Source: Paenibacillus sp. DMB5 (GTDB taxonomy: Bacteria > Bacillota > Bacilli > Paenibacillales > Paenibacillaceae). From it: a DNA stretch of 42,773 nt. Under the pieces are notes generated by a model that was not told where the DNA came from, did no database searches, and was given only the letters and a program-made list of their open reading frames with translations. Both the position numbers and the translations under genes were made by a program. Shown one piece after another: positions 1 to 9,337 of the stretch; the first letter of the stretch is position 1; the number at the start of each line of letters is the position of its first letter. The stretch spans positions 1 through 42,773 of the forward strand of contig NZ_LRAC01000156.1 of assembly GCF_001517085.1 (NCBI RefSeq), written 5' to 3'.

Positions 1-38
1 TTCCCGCTTGCTTTGCTTTGTGCGCAGTTTCATAGTAA

Positions 39-362
39 ACTAATAAACGTGCAGCTCCGGCTAAGCCGCAGGCTGCGAAGGCGCAAGCCACTGCAGCGCC
101 AGGCAATAAGGTGACAGCCCAGGCTGCCCAGCCGGCTGCAACCGCGGCGCCTGCACCAGCCGCAACGGCAGCGCCTGCACCAGCAGCTCCGGCCAAGACC
201 GTTACATTCTCCACAACGGAAGTAGTGAAGGCGAAAGCGACTGCTGCTCCGGCAGCCGCACCGGCGCAATCGAGCGCAGTCAGCGCACCGGCAGAGCCGG
301 CAAGCGCACCAGCCGCTGAACCTGCAGCCGCACCTGCAGCTGAGGAAGAAATTTGCCCGTAA
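39..362 (+). CDS. Ala/Pro-rich low-complexity reading frame, probably a gene fragment
   Basis: The frame is open from just after a TAA at 36-38 to a TAA at 360-362. The only candidate start I see is a GTG at 111, which has no ribosome site. The product is almost entirely Ala, Pro, Lys, Gln and Glu with repeats such as PAPAATAAPAPAAPAK, and ends EEEICP. Such composition is typical of linkers or C-terminal tails of cell-envelope or RNA-binding proteins. The 38 bases before it do not continue the same composition in any frame, so this may be the tail of a gene cut by the window edge and a frameshift. I do not recognise a function, and it may not be expressed. Confidence 0.25.
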   Translation, partial: TNKRAAPAKPQAAKAQATAAPGNKVTAQAAQPAATAAPAPAATAAPAPAAPAKTVTFSTTEVVKAKATAAPAAAPAQSSAVSAPAEPASAPAAEPAAAPAAEEEICP

Positions 363-446
363 GCTCTGCTGGCAAAGCTTGCGTCCCGAATCTTCGGCCC
401 GGCTTCAGATGAGCTGCAATCCAATTCCAAATGATGAGGTGCATAC

Positions 447-3400
447 ATGATACGACCTTTAAAATCCAAAAAAATACTGTCGCTGCTCCTGGCAGCCTCC
501 CTGCTGGTTCTGCCGGTGCACGCCGCGAAGGCAGAGCCTGCAGCCCAGGCGGAAGCTGTTCTGAACAGCGCATCTGCAGGGCAAGTGAGCCATTATAATT
601 ATTTTAACAACGTGTATGAGCACCTGAATGATGAGAACCATGTCTTCAAGACAGCAACCTATGAGGATATTGTTCATCTGTTCGAAAGTGAAGGCAATTA
701 CGCGGTTCTGGTAGGCGGCGCGTGGAGTGAGCAGACCCAGGCCGAGATCGGATTTATCAATGAGGCGGCCAAGGCATACGGAGTATCGACCGTCTATAAT
801 TTCGACACCCGCCTGGACGGAGAGAGCCTAAATATTGCAGACAGCTCTAATAAATTTGCGTACAAATACGTGGATCTGGTCAATAAATATCTGAAAAACC
901 TCAATCTGTATGACAAAAATGACCCGCAGCACAATGTAAGTTATGTCAACAAGGCGGGCGAGACCGTTTCGGTTAACAAAATTGAATCCCCCTTCCTCTT
1001 CATTTACAACAAAAACAATGTGGATGCAAACGGGAATAGGGCGCCTATTGTGGCTTATCTGAACGAGGGCAACTCATGGAGTGACTTCCAGACCGGCGGC
1101 TCGCTGGATCAGGCCAAGGTTAATGCGTACAAAGCCCGGGTGGGCAAGGTGTTCGGCGCTGCCAGCACTTATAACGTAATTGATGAATCGGCCTACATCA
1201 AGGCGGCCTTCAACCTGAACTATGAGGGGGAGAATGAAGGCAAGCCGACGATCTTCACTGCGGCCGACGGAGACCTTGTGTTTGAGCATGTGACGTATCA
1301 CCAGCTGAAGCAGATTCTTGCCAGTGAGGGCAATTATGCCATATTGCTCGGCGGCTCCTGGTGCCCGAACACACAGGCTATTATTAAATACATCAATGAA
1401 TATGCCAAAAAACATAACATTGATAAAATCTATTTCTTCGACACGAAGCTTGATGCCGGTGTCACCGTTGCCGAATCCGGCAACAACAGCGGGACCAAAG
1501 GCAGTGCCAACCCGCACAACAACAATGAGCTGCAAATCCGGACAACGAATCATGCCTATGCCAAGCTCTATGTAGACCTGGTTAAGACCTATCTGACTAA
1601 CATCAAGACTGAGAACAACACCGCAGCCAAGCCTTCGGTCATCAGCTACGTGGATGCGAACGGCAATACAGTTACGGGCGACAGACTGCAGGTTCCGTTC
1701 CTGTTCACGTACAATAAGGATAACAAGAATGCGGACGGCAGCAGCGCTCCTATCCTCGGGCATGTGGAGCTGATGTACAGCTGGGAGAACATCCAGCCGG
1801 GTTATGTGGATACCAGAAATACTACCTATCCTACGGGCCACAGATATAATAATGCGGTTAAGGCACTGAACAGCATTTTCTCCAGACTTGAAGCCGTGCC
1901 GTCCGGTCTGGGCGGAGCAGCCCCTACCTCTGCTGGAGCCACCGACGGGCAGATTACAGGCACGCTGAACAAAGCACTGGAATACAAAAGTGTTACGGAC
2001 ACAGTCTACACTGCTGTAACCGGGGCAGCCATCACGGGCCTTACACCGGGAACCTATCTGGTCAGATATGCTGCCAAGCCGGGATATCAGGGACCGACTA
2101 CTGTAGACGGTGCAACCGCAATTGCCTACGGTGCGGGAGAATCGGTCGCTATTGAGGTTCCGGCTTACGGTACGCAGGCTGCACCGACCGGTCTTGCCGG
2201 CATCGCGCCGACTACGGCGGAGAACAAGGACGGCCGCATCACAGGTACAACAGCGGCACTGGAGTATAAGCTGTCCACAGTGACAGAATATGTATATGCA
2301 ACGGAACCTGAAATCACCGGGCTCGTCCCCGGTATTTATGAAGTAAGATATGCAGCCAAGGAAGGCTTCAGTGCGAGCCGGATCACTGAGGTAGTTGTAC
2401 CTGCGTATGCTGCAGAGCAGGAAGCACCAGCGGGTTTAACCGGCATTGCACCGACCACTGCCGAGAATAAGGACGGACGCATCACCGGCACGACAGCTGC
2501 CCAGGAATACAAGCTGGCTACCGCTACAAGCTATGTTTATGCGGCAGACCGGGAAATTACCGGCCTTGTGCCGGGAACCTATAACGTAAGATACGCAGCC
2601 AAAGAGGGATACAAGGCAGGTAAGATTGCAGAGGTTGTAGTTCCGGCATATACTGCGCCTTCCAGCGGCAGTAACCCTTCGGGAGGCGGAGCACCAGCCC
2701 CTACAGCAACTCCGGCCCCGGCTGCAACTACTTCAGGCAGCACGGTAACCGCAGTAGCCAAAGCTGCAGTAACCACGGATGAATCGACGGGGGTTACTGC
2801 TGCAACACTTACTGCGGCTGAAGTACAGCAGCTTGCTGATAGCGCCAAAAAGGCAGAGGCTGAAGGCAAGCGGGCTGTCCTGGAGATTGAGGTGGCATCA
2901 TCAGCCCGGACACAGACGGCTGAGCTGACTTTGCCAAGAAGCGCCTTTAATGCCATTGCTGAGAACACGAATGCGGTCATCAAAATCAATTATGTGAGCG
3001 TAGGTACGATTACCTTTGATGCCCAGTCCGCAGCAGCGATCAGCGGAGCAGCCGATGCAGGTGATATCAGCATTACCATTGCCAAGGTATCCCTGAGCGA
3101 AGAGGGCAAAGCGGTACTGGGGGACAGACCGGTCTATGACCTGGCGGTAAAAGCCGGGGACAGCAATGTTAGTGAATTTGGCGGCGGCAAGATTAAGGTT
3201 AGCGTTGCCTATACACTGCAGGCAGGCGAGGCTGGCCATGCTGTAATTATCTACTATATTACTCCTGAAGGCAGCCTGGAGACTGTCCGCGGCCATTACC
3301 AGGCGGCATCCGGCCATGTGGATTTTGTAACCACCCATTTCTCGCAATATATCATCGGATATAATCCGATCAGCTTTACGGATGTAGCGTCGTCCTCCTG

Positions 3401-3914
3401 GTACAGTGAAGCGATCGGCTATCTGGCAGCCAGAAGCATCACTTCCGGCACGGATGCCAATAACTACAGCCCGAATGCTGCGATTACGAGAGGCCAGTTT
3501 GTAGTTCTCCTGCTAAAAGCTTACGGCATTGTGCCGGAGGATGCCGGTGCGCTTAATTTTGCAGACGCCGGTAACACCTACTACACCGGTTATCTGGCCG
3601 CAGCCAAAAAGCTGGGGGTAGCGACAGGCTCCGGGGATAACCAGTTTAAACCGGATGACCAGATTACAAGGCAGGAGCTGTTCACTCTGCTGTACCGTTC
3701 TCTGAAGATCCTGAATGAGCTGCCCGAAGGTACGGCATCTGCCGGGCTGTCCGGCTACAGCGATGCCCGGCAGGTTGCAGTCTATGCACAGGAGGCGCTG
3801 CAGGCTCTTACGGCCAGCGGAATCATTGAAGGAAATAACGGCAAGCTCGATCCGCAAGGCTTGTCGACACGCGCCCAGGCGGCCCAGGTTATCTACAACC
3901 TGCTGTCACAGTAA
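447..3914 (+). CDS. S-layer (SLH) surface protein with two tandem thioredoxin-like domains
   Basis: A secreted, cell-wall-anchored protein of 1155 residues. It has a signal peptide (residues 1-29, ending VHAAKA). Two homologous thioredoxin-like domains follow, at about 60-225 and 275-485. Both keep the beta strand plus Trp of the active-site loop and the cis-Pro strand (SPFLF at P182, VPFLF at P417). The loop reads WSEQTQ in the first (S94) and WCPNTQ in the second (C306). C306 is the only cysteine I find in the whole protein. Three repeats of about 80 residues (480-740) share AGIAPTTAENKDGRITGT and ITGLVPGTY-type motifs. A Pro/Ala linker, a 200-residue domain ending YIIGYN, and three SLH repeats (about 975-1155) follow. 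SLH repeats bind pyruvylated secondary wall polymer. The start is supported by GATGAGGTG upstream. The thioredoxin assignment is by motif; the role is unknown. Confidence 0.88.
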   Translation: MIRPLKSKKILSLLLAASLLVLPVHAAKAEPAAQAEAVLNSASAGQVSHYNYFNNVYEHLNDENHVFKTATYEDIVHLFESEGNYAVLVGGAWSEQTQAEIGFINEAAKAYGVSTVYNFDTRLDGESLNIADSSNKFAYKYVDLVNKYLKNLNLYDKNDPQHNVSYVNKAGETVSVNKIESPFLFIYNKNNVDANGNRAPIVAYLNEGNSWSDFQTGGSLDQAKVNAYKARVGKVFGAASTYNVIDESAYIKAAFNLNYEGENEGKPTIFTAADGDLVFEHVTYHQLKQILASEGNYAILLGGSWCPNTQAIIKYINEYAKKHNIDKIYFFDTKLDAGVTVAESGNNSGTKGSANPHNNNELQIRTTNHAYAKLYVDLVKTYLTNIKTENNTAAKPSVISYVDANGNTVTGDRLQVPFLFTYNKDNKNADGSSAPILGHVELMYSWENIQPGYVDTRNTTYPTGHRYNNAVKALNSIFSRLEAVPSGLGGAAPTSAGATDGQITGTLNKALEYKSVTDTVYTAVTGAAITGLTPGTYLVRYAAKPGYQGPTTVDGATAIAYGAGESVAIEVPAYGTQAAPTGLAGIAPTTAENKDGRITGTTAALEYKLSTVTEYVYATEPEITGLVPGIYEVRYAAKEGFSASRITEVVVPAYAAEQEAPAGLTGIAPTTAENKDGRITGTTAAQEYKLATATSYVYAADREITGLVPGTYNVRYAAKEGYKAGKIAEVVVPAYTAPSSGSNPSGGGAPAPTATPAPAATTSGSTVTAVAKAAVTTDESTGVTAATLTAAEVQQLADSAKKAEAEGKRAVLEIEVASSARTQTAELTLPRSAFNAIAENTNAVIKINYVSVGTITFDAQSAAAISGAADAGDISITIAKVSLSEEGKAVLGDRPVYDLAVKAGDSNVSEFGGGKIKVSVAYTLQAGEAGHAVIIYYITPEGSLETVRGHYQAASGHVDFVTTHFSQYIIGYNPISFTDVASSSWYSEAIGYLAARSITSGTDANNYSPNAAITRGQFVVLLLKAYGIVPEDAGALNFADAGNTYYTGYLAAAKKLGVATGSGDNQFKPDDQITRQELFTLLYRSLKILNELPEGTASAGLSGYSDARQVAVYAQEALQALTASGIIEGNNGKLDPQGLSTRAQAAQVIYNLLSQ

Positions 3915-3942
3915 CCCGACCAGTAGCGGTAAAAGAGCAGTG

Positions 3943-3965
3943 AGGCGGCCTCCGGCCGCCTTTTT
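3943..3965 (+). terminator. Rho-independent terminator of the SLH gene
   Basis: An 8-bp stem AGGCGGCC/GGCCGCCT with a 3-base loop (TCC), followed by a T run. It lies about 30 bases after the SLH stop codon. Confidence 0.85.
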
Positions 3966-4079
3966 GCTGTGTACATTTATAATAGCCCGCTTAAGTTGAA
4001 TTTTGGTAGAATAGGAATATTGCTGGAAACCTGTCTGGTGCATTTCCTATTACGGTTACTGAAAGGAGCTTCTATACTC

Positions 4080-4880
4080 ATGAATCATGCGCAAGAACCG
4101 GTTATTTCGATCGAAGGCCTATGGATGAATTATAGTGACAGGATGGTGCTGCGGGGAATCGACCTTGCGGTCTACCCCGGCCAGATTATCGGCTATATCG
4201 GACCCAACGGGGCAGGCAAGAGCACCACGGTCAAGATTATGCTGGGTCTGGTCGAAGGCTACACGGGTACGGTCCGGATTTTTGGCAGAGATATTTCAGA
4301 CGGTGACGCTGCTTACAAAAGACGGATCGGTTATGTTCCGGAGGTTGCCGAACTGTACGATAGCCTGACCGCCAAAGAATACCTGGGTTTTATCGGCGAG
4401 CTCTACGGGATGAAGCGGACCGATGCCGAGCAGAAGGCAGAGCGGCTGATGGGGCTGCTTAATCTGGAGCATGCTTTCAATATGCGGATTGCCTCCTATT
4501 CCAAAGGGATGAGGCAGAAGGTGCTGCTGATCTCGAGCATGCTGCATGATCCGGATATCCTGTTCCTTGATGAGCCGCTGAGCGGGCTGGATGCCAATAG
4601 TGTAATGATCGTTAAGGAGATTTTTGCTTCGCTGGCCGCCCGCGGCAAGACGATCTTTTATTCCTCTCATATTATGGACGTGGTTGAGAAAATCAGCAGC
4701 CGGATCATCCTGATTAACGGCGGGGACATTGTAGCGGACGGAAGCTTTGCCGAGCTGAAGGAGAAGAGCCGCGAAGGCTCGCTTGAAGGGATTTTCAACG
4801 AGCTGACCGGATTCGACCGTTTCCGGGATATTGCCGGGGAATTTGTTGCAGTTATTGGTGAAGGTGATTCCAATGACTGA
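4080..4880 (+). CDS. ABC transporter ATP-binding protein (ABC-2 type exporter)
   Basis: A 266-residue nucleotide-binding subunit that powers the membrane partner encoded next. It has Walker A GPNGAGKST, an ABC signature SYSKGMRQK, Walker B ILFLDEP with the catalytic Glu, a D-loop SGLD, and a switch His in SSHIMD. The C-terminal stretch after the switch is short, as in CcmA/NatA-type ATPases of drug or polysaccharide exporters. I chose ATG 4080 because AAAGGAG lies 12 bases upstream and the family begins near here; longer in-frame extensions lack a ribosome site. The last 8 bases overlap the permease gene, so the two are translationally coupled. The substrate cannot be read from the sequence. 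Confidence 0.85.
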   Translation: MNHAQEPVISIEGLWMNYSDRMVLRGIDLAVYPGQIIGYIGPNGAGKSTTVKIMLGLVEGYTGTVRIFGRDISDGDAAYKRRIGYVPEVAELYDSLTAKEYLGFIGELYGMKRTDAEQKAERLMGLLNLEHAFNMRIASYSKGMRQKVLLISSMLHDPDILFLDEPLSGLDANSVMIVKEIFASLAARGKTIFYSSHIMDVVEKISSRIILINGGDIVADGSFAELKEKSREGSLEGIFNELTGFDRFRDIAGEFVAVIGEGDSND

Positions 4881-6513
4881 ATTTTATGTGCTGAAGCTGC
4901 TTGACCGGCTGCAGGCTGTATTCCGGAGAACCGGTGTTGACTACCCCGTTCTGCGCAGTATTCTGCAGGTCAAACTGACGATGGACGCAAGGCGTACCCC
5001 GACTGTGCTCGCCGGAGGGAAGGACAACAAGCAGACTACCGCAGAAGGTTCGCCCTTCCGTATACAGTGGATTTATCTGCTGCTTGGCCTGATGCTGATC
5101 CTTTTCGTCGTGCAGGACGGGAATTATATCTTTTCTATGAGTATTACCTTCGCCATTCTGATGTTTATGATTGCAACTACGCTGATTTCAGATTTTTCCT
5201 CAGTAATGCTGGATTTACGGGATAAAAATATCCTGTTCTCCAAGCCGGTGAACCGCCGGACGCTGAATATGGCGAAGAGCTTACATATCCTAATCTATTT
5301 GCTTACTTTAACATTAACGGTTACGGGGCCTTCGCTGATCGTTTCCTTGTTCAAGCAGGGAATCGTCTTCTTCCTTATCTATGCCGCAGCCGTCATTCTG
5401 ATGGATTGCCTGATCCTAGTTATTACAGCACTGATCTATTTACTGATTCTGCGGGTCTTTGACGGGGAAAAGCTGAAGGACATCATTAATTATGTACAGA
5501 TCATTCTGTCCATCGGAATTGCGGTAGGTTATCAGCTGGTCTCCCGCCTGTTCAATCTGGCCGACCTGACGGTGTCCTATGAACCGGCCTGGTGGCAGTA
5601 CCTGCTGGCCCCGGCCTGGTTTGCTTCACCCTTCGAGCTTCTGCTGAACGGGGACCATTCGGTTCATCTGATTGTAATGTCCGTGCTGGCCCTCGTGGTT
5701 CCTGTGCTGCTGCTTGCAGTGTATATCAAGCTTATGCCGTTGTTTGAACAGAGCCTGCAAAAGCTGGCATCGGAGGAGGGGGCCGGGAAGGACAGCGGAA
5801 ATATGGCCCGCCGGCTGTCAGAGCTCTTTTGCCAGGGCAAGGAGGAGGCGCTCTTCTTCCGCTTCACCTGGTCAATGATGCGTAATGAGCGTGATTTCAA
5901 GCTCAAGGTGTATCCTACCTTCGGCCTGTCCTTGATTTTGCCGTTTATCTTCATCTTTAACATCCTGTGGGGCGGCGGAGGTCTGGAGGAGCTGCAGAAC
6001 ACCAAGGCGTTCCTGTTCATTTATTTCTGTGCGCTTCTGATGATGACCGCTGTGCAGATGCTGCGTTATTCAACAAGTTACCGGGCGGCCTGGATCTACA
6101 AGACGATTCCGCTGCCCGGATTATCTCCGGTCTACCGGGGAATGCTCAAGGCGGCTATCCTTCGGCTGCTGATACCGCTTTTCGTCATTGAAGGGGCCAT
6201 TTTTCTGTGGGTATTCGGCCTGCGCTTTCTGCCGCACCTGATTATTGTGCTGCCTGCCCTGATGCTGTATTCAGTGCTGTGCTTCCGTCTTCTGCCGAAG
6301 TCACTGCCGTTCTCGGAGCAGTACAGCGCTGCCAGACAAAAGGATTTTACAGGGAGCGCCTTTGTGCAGATGTTTATTCTGATGGGACTGGCGGGGCTTC
6401 ATTATGTGATCAGCCTGATTCCGTTTGGAATTTACATCTATGCTCCAGTTCTGGTAATCGCCAATTGGTGGATCTGGCGCATCTCTTTTCCCCGGGCGGA
6501 GCTGGGGGGATAA
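4873..6513 (+). CDS. ABC transporter permease, ABC-2 type, large form
   Basis: A 546-residue integral membrane partner of the preceding ATPase. It begins with a cytoplasmic segment of about 70 residues. Hydrophobic stretches follow in two groups, roughly residues 70-280 and 335-545, giving about 10-12 membrane spans. The motif DLRDKNILFSKPVNRRTLNMAKS after the second span resembles the coupling region of ABC-2 exporters. The chosen ATG overlaps the ATPase stop by 8 bases and is preceded by GAAGGTG. A longer upstream frame would run inside the ATPase gene. No terminator is obvious after it. Role inferred: export of an unknown compound. Confidence 0.8.
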   Translation: MTEFYVLKLLDRLQAVFRRTGVDYPVLRSILQVKLTMDARRTPTVLAGGKDNKQTTAEGSPFRIQWIYLLLGLMLILFVVQDGNYIFSMSITFAILMFMIATTLISDFSSVMLDLRDKNILFSKPVNRRTLNMAKSLHILIYLLTLTLTVTGPSLIVSLFKQGIVFFLIYAAAVILMDCLILVITALIYLLILRVFDGEKLKDIINYVQIILSIGIAVGYQLVSRLFNLADLTVSYEPAWWQYLLAPAWFASPFELLLNGDHSVHLIVMSVLALVVPVLLLAVYIKLMPLFEQSLQKLASEEGAGKDSGNMARRLSELFCQGKEEALFFRFTWSMMRNERDFKLKVYPTFGLSLILPFIFIFNILWGGGGLEELQNTKAFLFIYFCALLMMTAVQMLRYSTSYRAAWIYKTIPLPGLSPVYRGMLKAAILRLLIPLFVIEGAIFLWVFGLRFLPHLIIVLPALMLYSVLCFRLLPKSLPFSEQYSAARQKDFTGSAFVQMFILMGLAGLHYVISLIPFGIYIYAPVLVIANWWIWRISFPRAELGG

Positions 6514-6715
6514 CAGCTGCCAGCCGGGAAAACCCCGCAGGTACGGACAAATATGGACATTTTTTGCCGCCTTCGAAAAAAGGGTCTAAGTTCCAGTATT
6601 TACTTAGACAGTATAGCAAATACAAGGTAGAATACAGCTAAAGTTACTTCTCATAGCATTCTATAATCTCTATACACTCTTCCGTTTATCTGATATCCGT
6701 AATAGATTTTTGTAC

Positions 6716-6745
6716 TTGAGAATGAGCTTCAACGATAATGATAAT
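6716..6745 (+). promoter_or_regulatory. Putative sigma-A promoter with GATAAT direct repeat
   Basis: TTGAGA (6716-6721), an 18-base spacer, then GATAAT (6740-6745), 22 bases before the start of the c-di-GMP gene. A second GATAAT sits directly upstream (6734-6739). Two adjacent GATAAT hexamers resemble part of a Fur box, but the third, inverted part is missing. Confidence 0.4.
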
Positions 6746-6767
6746 ATAACCGGTGAAGAGGTCAACT

Positions 6768-8780
6768 ATGGATCAAATGGGAACCCACTATAATACTTGG
6801 ATTGTTTTACTATCTTTTGCACTTGCTGTTACTGCAGCCTATTCGGCGCTTAACCTGATTGCCCAGGTTCCCCAGTCCACAGGAAGAATCCGCCGGCTCT
6901 GGCTTATGTCAGCCGCATGCGTACTCGGCAGCGGAATGTGGGCAATGCATTTCGTCGGTATTATGGCTACCCATTTCCCGTTTGAAATCGGCTACCGTCC
7001 GGGCAGAGCGGTCTTATCCCTGCTGGTCAGCATGTTCTCCAGCTTCGGAGCGTTGTGGATTGCCACTGTTCCCCGCCAAAGGATGTGGCGGCTGACACTT
7101 AGCGGGCTGATTCTGGGTGCAGGGATTTCCGTGATGCATTATATTGGGATCTCCTCTATGGAGATTGAAGGCAAGATGCATTATGAGCCGCTTGCCCAGG
7201 GGATTTCCGTTCTGATAGCCCTGCTGGCATCTTACATCGGTATTTTTCTGTTCCGGCGGTTCCGGGAGCAGGAGTATTTCAGCCGGCGCTGGAAGTTTGC
7301 TTCCGCCCTGTTCATCGGATTCGCAGTTACCGGCATGCACTATATAAGCCTTAGAACAAGCCATTTTCAATATGGCGGATGGAGCGGCTCAAAGCCTGTT
7401 GTCATGGAGACAGATGTAATTCTGCTGACCGGAGTATCCCTCGTAACCCTGTTTATGCTGGCCATCTCCGGCGGGGCAGTGTTCCTTGACCGGCATGTGC
7501 TGGAACGGATGGCTTATCATGATCCGCTGACAGAGCTGCCGAACCGCCATGGTCTGGAGCGCTATTTCAGGGATGAGTTCTTCGGAGACAATCCGGGAGC
7601 AGTGTTCTTTGTGGACCTGGACCGTTTCAAATCAATTAATGATACACTCGGCCATGATATCGGCGATTTGCTGCTGCAGGAGGTTGCAGACCGGCTGAGA
7701 ACATGCGTAGGCTCCAAAGGTAAGGTATTCCGGCTCGGCGGCGATGAATTTCTGATTGCCCTGCCGGATTCCAGTATGGAGAACGCCCAGGAGGAGGCCC
7801 TGCACATTCTGCAGGAGCTCAAGAAATCATACAGCATTGAAGGCAATGAGCTGTATGTGACGGCCAGTGTTGGCATCAGTATGACACCAGCGCATGGCAC
7901 GGACCGCTCGGCACTGATGAAGGCTGCCGATACGGCACTGTACACCTCGAAGGACTCCGGCAAGAACAAGTTCAGTGTTTTCGACCAGGAGATGAACCGC
8001 TACCAGCTCCGGCGCATGTCGCTGGAGAAGGATCTGCGCAAGGCGCTTGCCCGCTCGGAATTTATGGTGGTCTATCAGCCTAAATGGGACTCTCTGATGA
8101 ATGTCACTGTCGGCCTCGAGGCGCTGCTGCGCTGGAAGCATCCGGATCACGGGATCATCTCCCCGGCGGAATTTATCCCGATTGCCGAGGAGACCGGCCT
8201 GATCGTACCGATTACCTACTGGATGCTGCAAGATGTCTGCGTCCAGAATATGAGCTGGCATAAAGACCAGATCGCAAATGTGCCTGTGTCGATTAATATG
8301 TCGGCAAGAATGTTCGAGAACGGAAGCCTGTATGATGTAGTATCCGAGGCGCTTGCTAGCTCCGGCCTTGAGCCGCATTTTCTCGAGCTGGAGATTACCG
8401 AATCCATCGCTATGAACAACATGGAGGAGACGGTCGCCCAGCTCTCCAAGCTCCGGGATATCGGTGTGCGCGTGTCTCTGGACGACTTCGGGACCGGCTT
8501 CTCTTCACTCGGAAATCTTGATGAGATTCCGGTCAACACGCTCAAGATCGACCAGGTGTTCATCCGCAAGAGCAAAATGCATTCCAAAAAAGCCATCATC
8601 AGCAATATCATCGCCATCGCCAGCAACCTCAATATGGAGGTAGTCGCCGAGGGCGTCGAAACACCAGAGCAGATTGAGCTGCTGCAGTCATTGGGCTGCC
8701 GGGTCATGCAGGGCTTCTACTACGGCCGCCCGATGCCGGTGAATGAGCTGGGCCAATGGTTTATCGAGAACACGGCCTAG
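6768..8780 (+). CDS. MHYT-GGDEF-EAL membrane c-di-GMP cyclase/phosphodiesterase
   Basis: A 670-residue bifunctional signalling protein. The N-terminal seven-span MHYT sensor carries its three signature motifs: MHF (M60), MHY (M123), MHY (M190). MHYT domains are proposed to bind copper and sense gases. The GGDEF domain has an intact GGDEF site at 324-328, and I see no RxxD inhibitory site just upstream. The EAL domain is also intact, with EALLRW (E451), ELEITES, DDFGTGFSS (D572, D573) and VVAEGVET. Both synthesis and breakdown of c-di-GMP are therefore possible, and which dominates cannot be read. The layout matches Bacillus DgcW-type proteins without the PAS domain. ATG 6768 is preferred over GTG 6753 because GAAGAGG lies 6 bases upstream of it. 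Confidence 0.92.
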   Translation: MDQMGTHYNTWIVLLSFALAVTAAYSALNLIAQVPQSTGRIRRLWLMSAACVLGSGMWAMHFVGIMATHFPFEIGYRPGRAVLSLLVSMFSSFGALWIATVPRQRMWRLTLSGLILGAGISVMHYIGISSMEIEGKMHYEPLAQGISVLIALLASYIGIFLFRRFREQEYFSRRWKFASALFIGFAVTGMHYISLRTSHFQYGGWSGSKPVVMETDVILLTGVSLVTLFMLAISGGAVFLDRHVLERMAYHDPLTELPNRHGLERYFRDEFFGDNPGAVFFVDLDRFKSINDTLGHDIGDLLLQEVADRLRTCVGSKGKVFRLGGDEFLIALPDSSMENAQEEALHILQELKKSYSIEGNELYVTASVGISMTPAHGTDRSALMKAADTALYTSKDSGKNKFSVFDQEMNRYQLRRMSLEKDLRKALARSEFMVVYQPKWDSLMNVTVGLEALLRWKHPDHGIISPAEFIPIAEETGLIVPITYWMLQDVCVQNMSWHKDQIANVPVSINMSARMFENGSLYDVVSEALASSGLEPHFLELEITESIAMNNMEETVAQLSKLRDIGVRVSLDDFGTGFSSLGNLDEIPVNTLKIDQVFIRKSKMHSKKAIISNIIAIASNLNMEVVAEGVETPEQIELLQSLGCRVMQGFYYGRPMPVNELGQWFIENTA

Positions 8781-8804
8781 ATCATATATAATGCTGCTGC
8801 TCCT

Positions 8805-8847
8805 GTTAACGCGGCAATCTGCTGGACAAGCGGATTGCCGCGTTAAC
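8805..8847. terminator. Long hairpin after the c-di-GMP gene
   Basis: A perfect 15-bp inverted repeat (GTTAACGCGGCAATC and its complement) that can extend inward to about 19 bp with a 5-base loop. It lies 25 bases after the stop codon. The T tract is poor (TGTTTA), so it is either a weak terminator or an mRNA 3' stabiliser. Confidence 0.6.
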
Positions 8848-8971
8848 TGTTTACTGGCCAGATTTAAGGCTGTTTGTGTATGCCCCTACGGGAATACTTT
8901 GTGTTTAACCCTTTTCTAGGGCAAAACGGTCTGGTGAATCCGTAGCGACTCGACCGACTGTGACTCCCCCA

Positions 8972-9163
8972 CATCTAGTTGGATTTTTGCTATTTAATTC
9001 TCTGATAAACGCTGCCGACGAGGAATTAGGTGGAAAAACGTCACTTAATTTTGCCGTAATCGCCTCCAGAGCGATAAATGACCCGAAATAGATGTCCTTT
9101 TTCCACCTAATAGTCGTAAATGCGAAAAAAAGCCGGATTTAATTGCCGAAAATCCAATTAGAT
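8972..9163. repeat. Nested palindromic intergenic element, type 1
   Basis: Outer imperfect arms of about 29 bases (8972-9000 and 9135-9163) pair around a perfect 13-bp inner inverted repeat, TTAGGTGGAAAAA (9026-9038) and its complement (9098-9110). The stretch is clearly more AT-rich than the neighbouring genes and no plausible gene lies in it. It is followed at 9189-9250 by another stem (GGGAGAG/CTCTCCC). Part of that stem, about 9193-9236, resembles the left core of the type 2 elements with roughly 70% match by eye. The whole 8848-9270 stretch is gene-free. Confidence 0.55.
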
Positions 9164-9270
9164 AGATTGAACTTTCGAGTGTGCAAGCGGGAGAGTGGTG
9201 GAGGGGAGTCTGTATCTTAAAGAGCGACAACGTCTGTCGAACGCTCTCCCACGTTAATTTAGAGTAACCA

Positions 9271-9318
9271 AAAAAGCAGCCAAGTCCGTTATCAGGACTT
9301 GCTGCTTTTTCTTTTTCT
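9271..9318. terminator. Bidirectional terminator between convergent genes
   Basis: The stem AAAAAGCAGC-AAGTCC pairs with GGACTTGCTGCTTTTT (one bulged C, loop about 7 bases). It is flanked by A's on the left and T's on the right, so it can end transcription from both directions. It separates the forward c-di-GMP gene from the reverse chemoreceptor gene. Confidence 0.75.
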
Positions 9319-9337
9319 ATCCCCCTCTTTAAAGGGG

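Noticed and set aside
1074..1841. A 255-codon reverse frame inside the SLH gene
   Set aside because: It is a shadow of the strongly supported forward gene, with no motifs or ribosome site.
3969..4079. Longer start for the ABC ATPase at GTG 3969
   Set aside because: It would begin right after a terminator with no ribosome site and add residues unlike the family N-terminus.
9045..9230. A 61-codon reverse frame in the intergenic gap
   Set aside because: It lies across the type 1 palindrome, shows no ribosome site or recognisable protein pattern, and its codons follow the inverted repeats.
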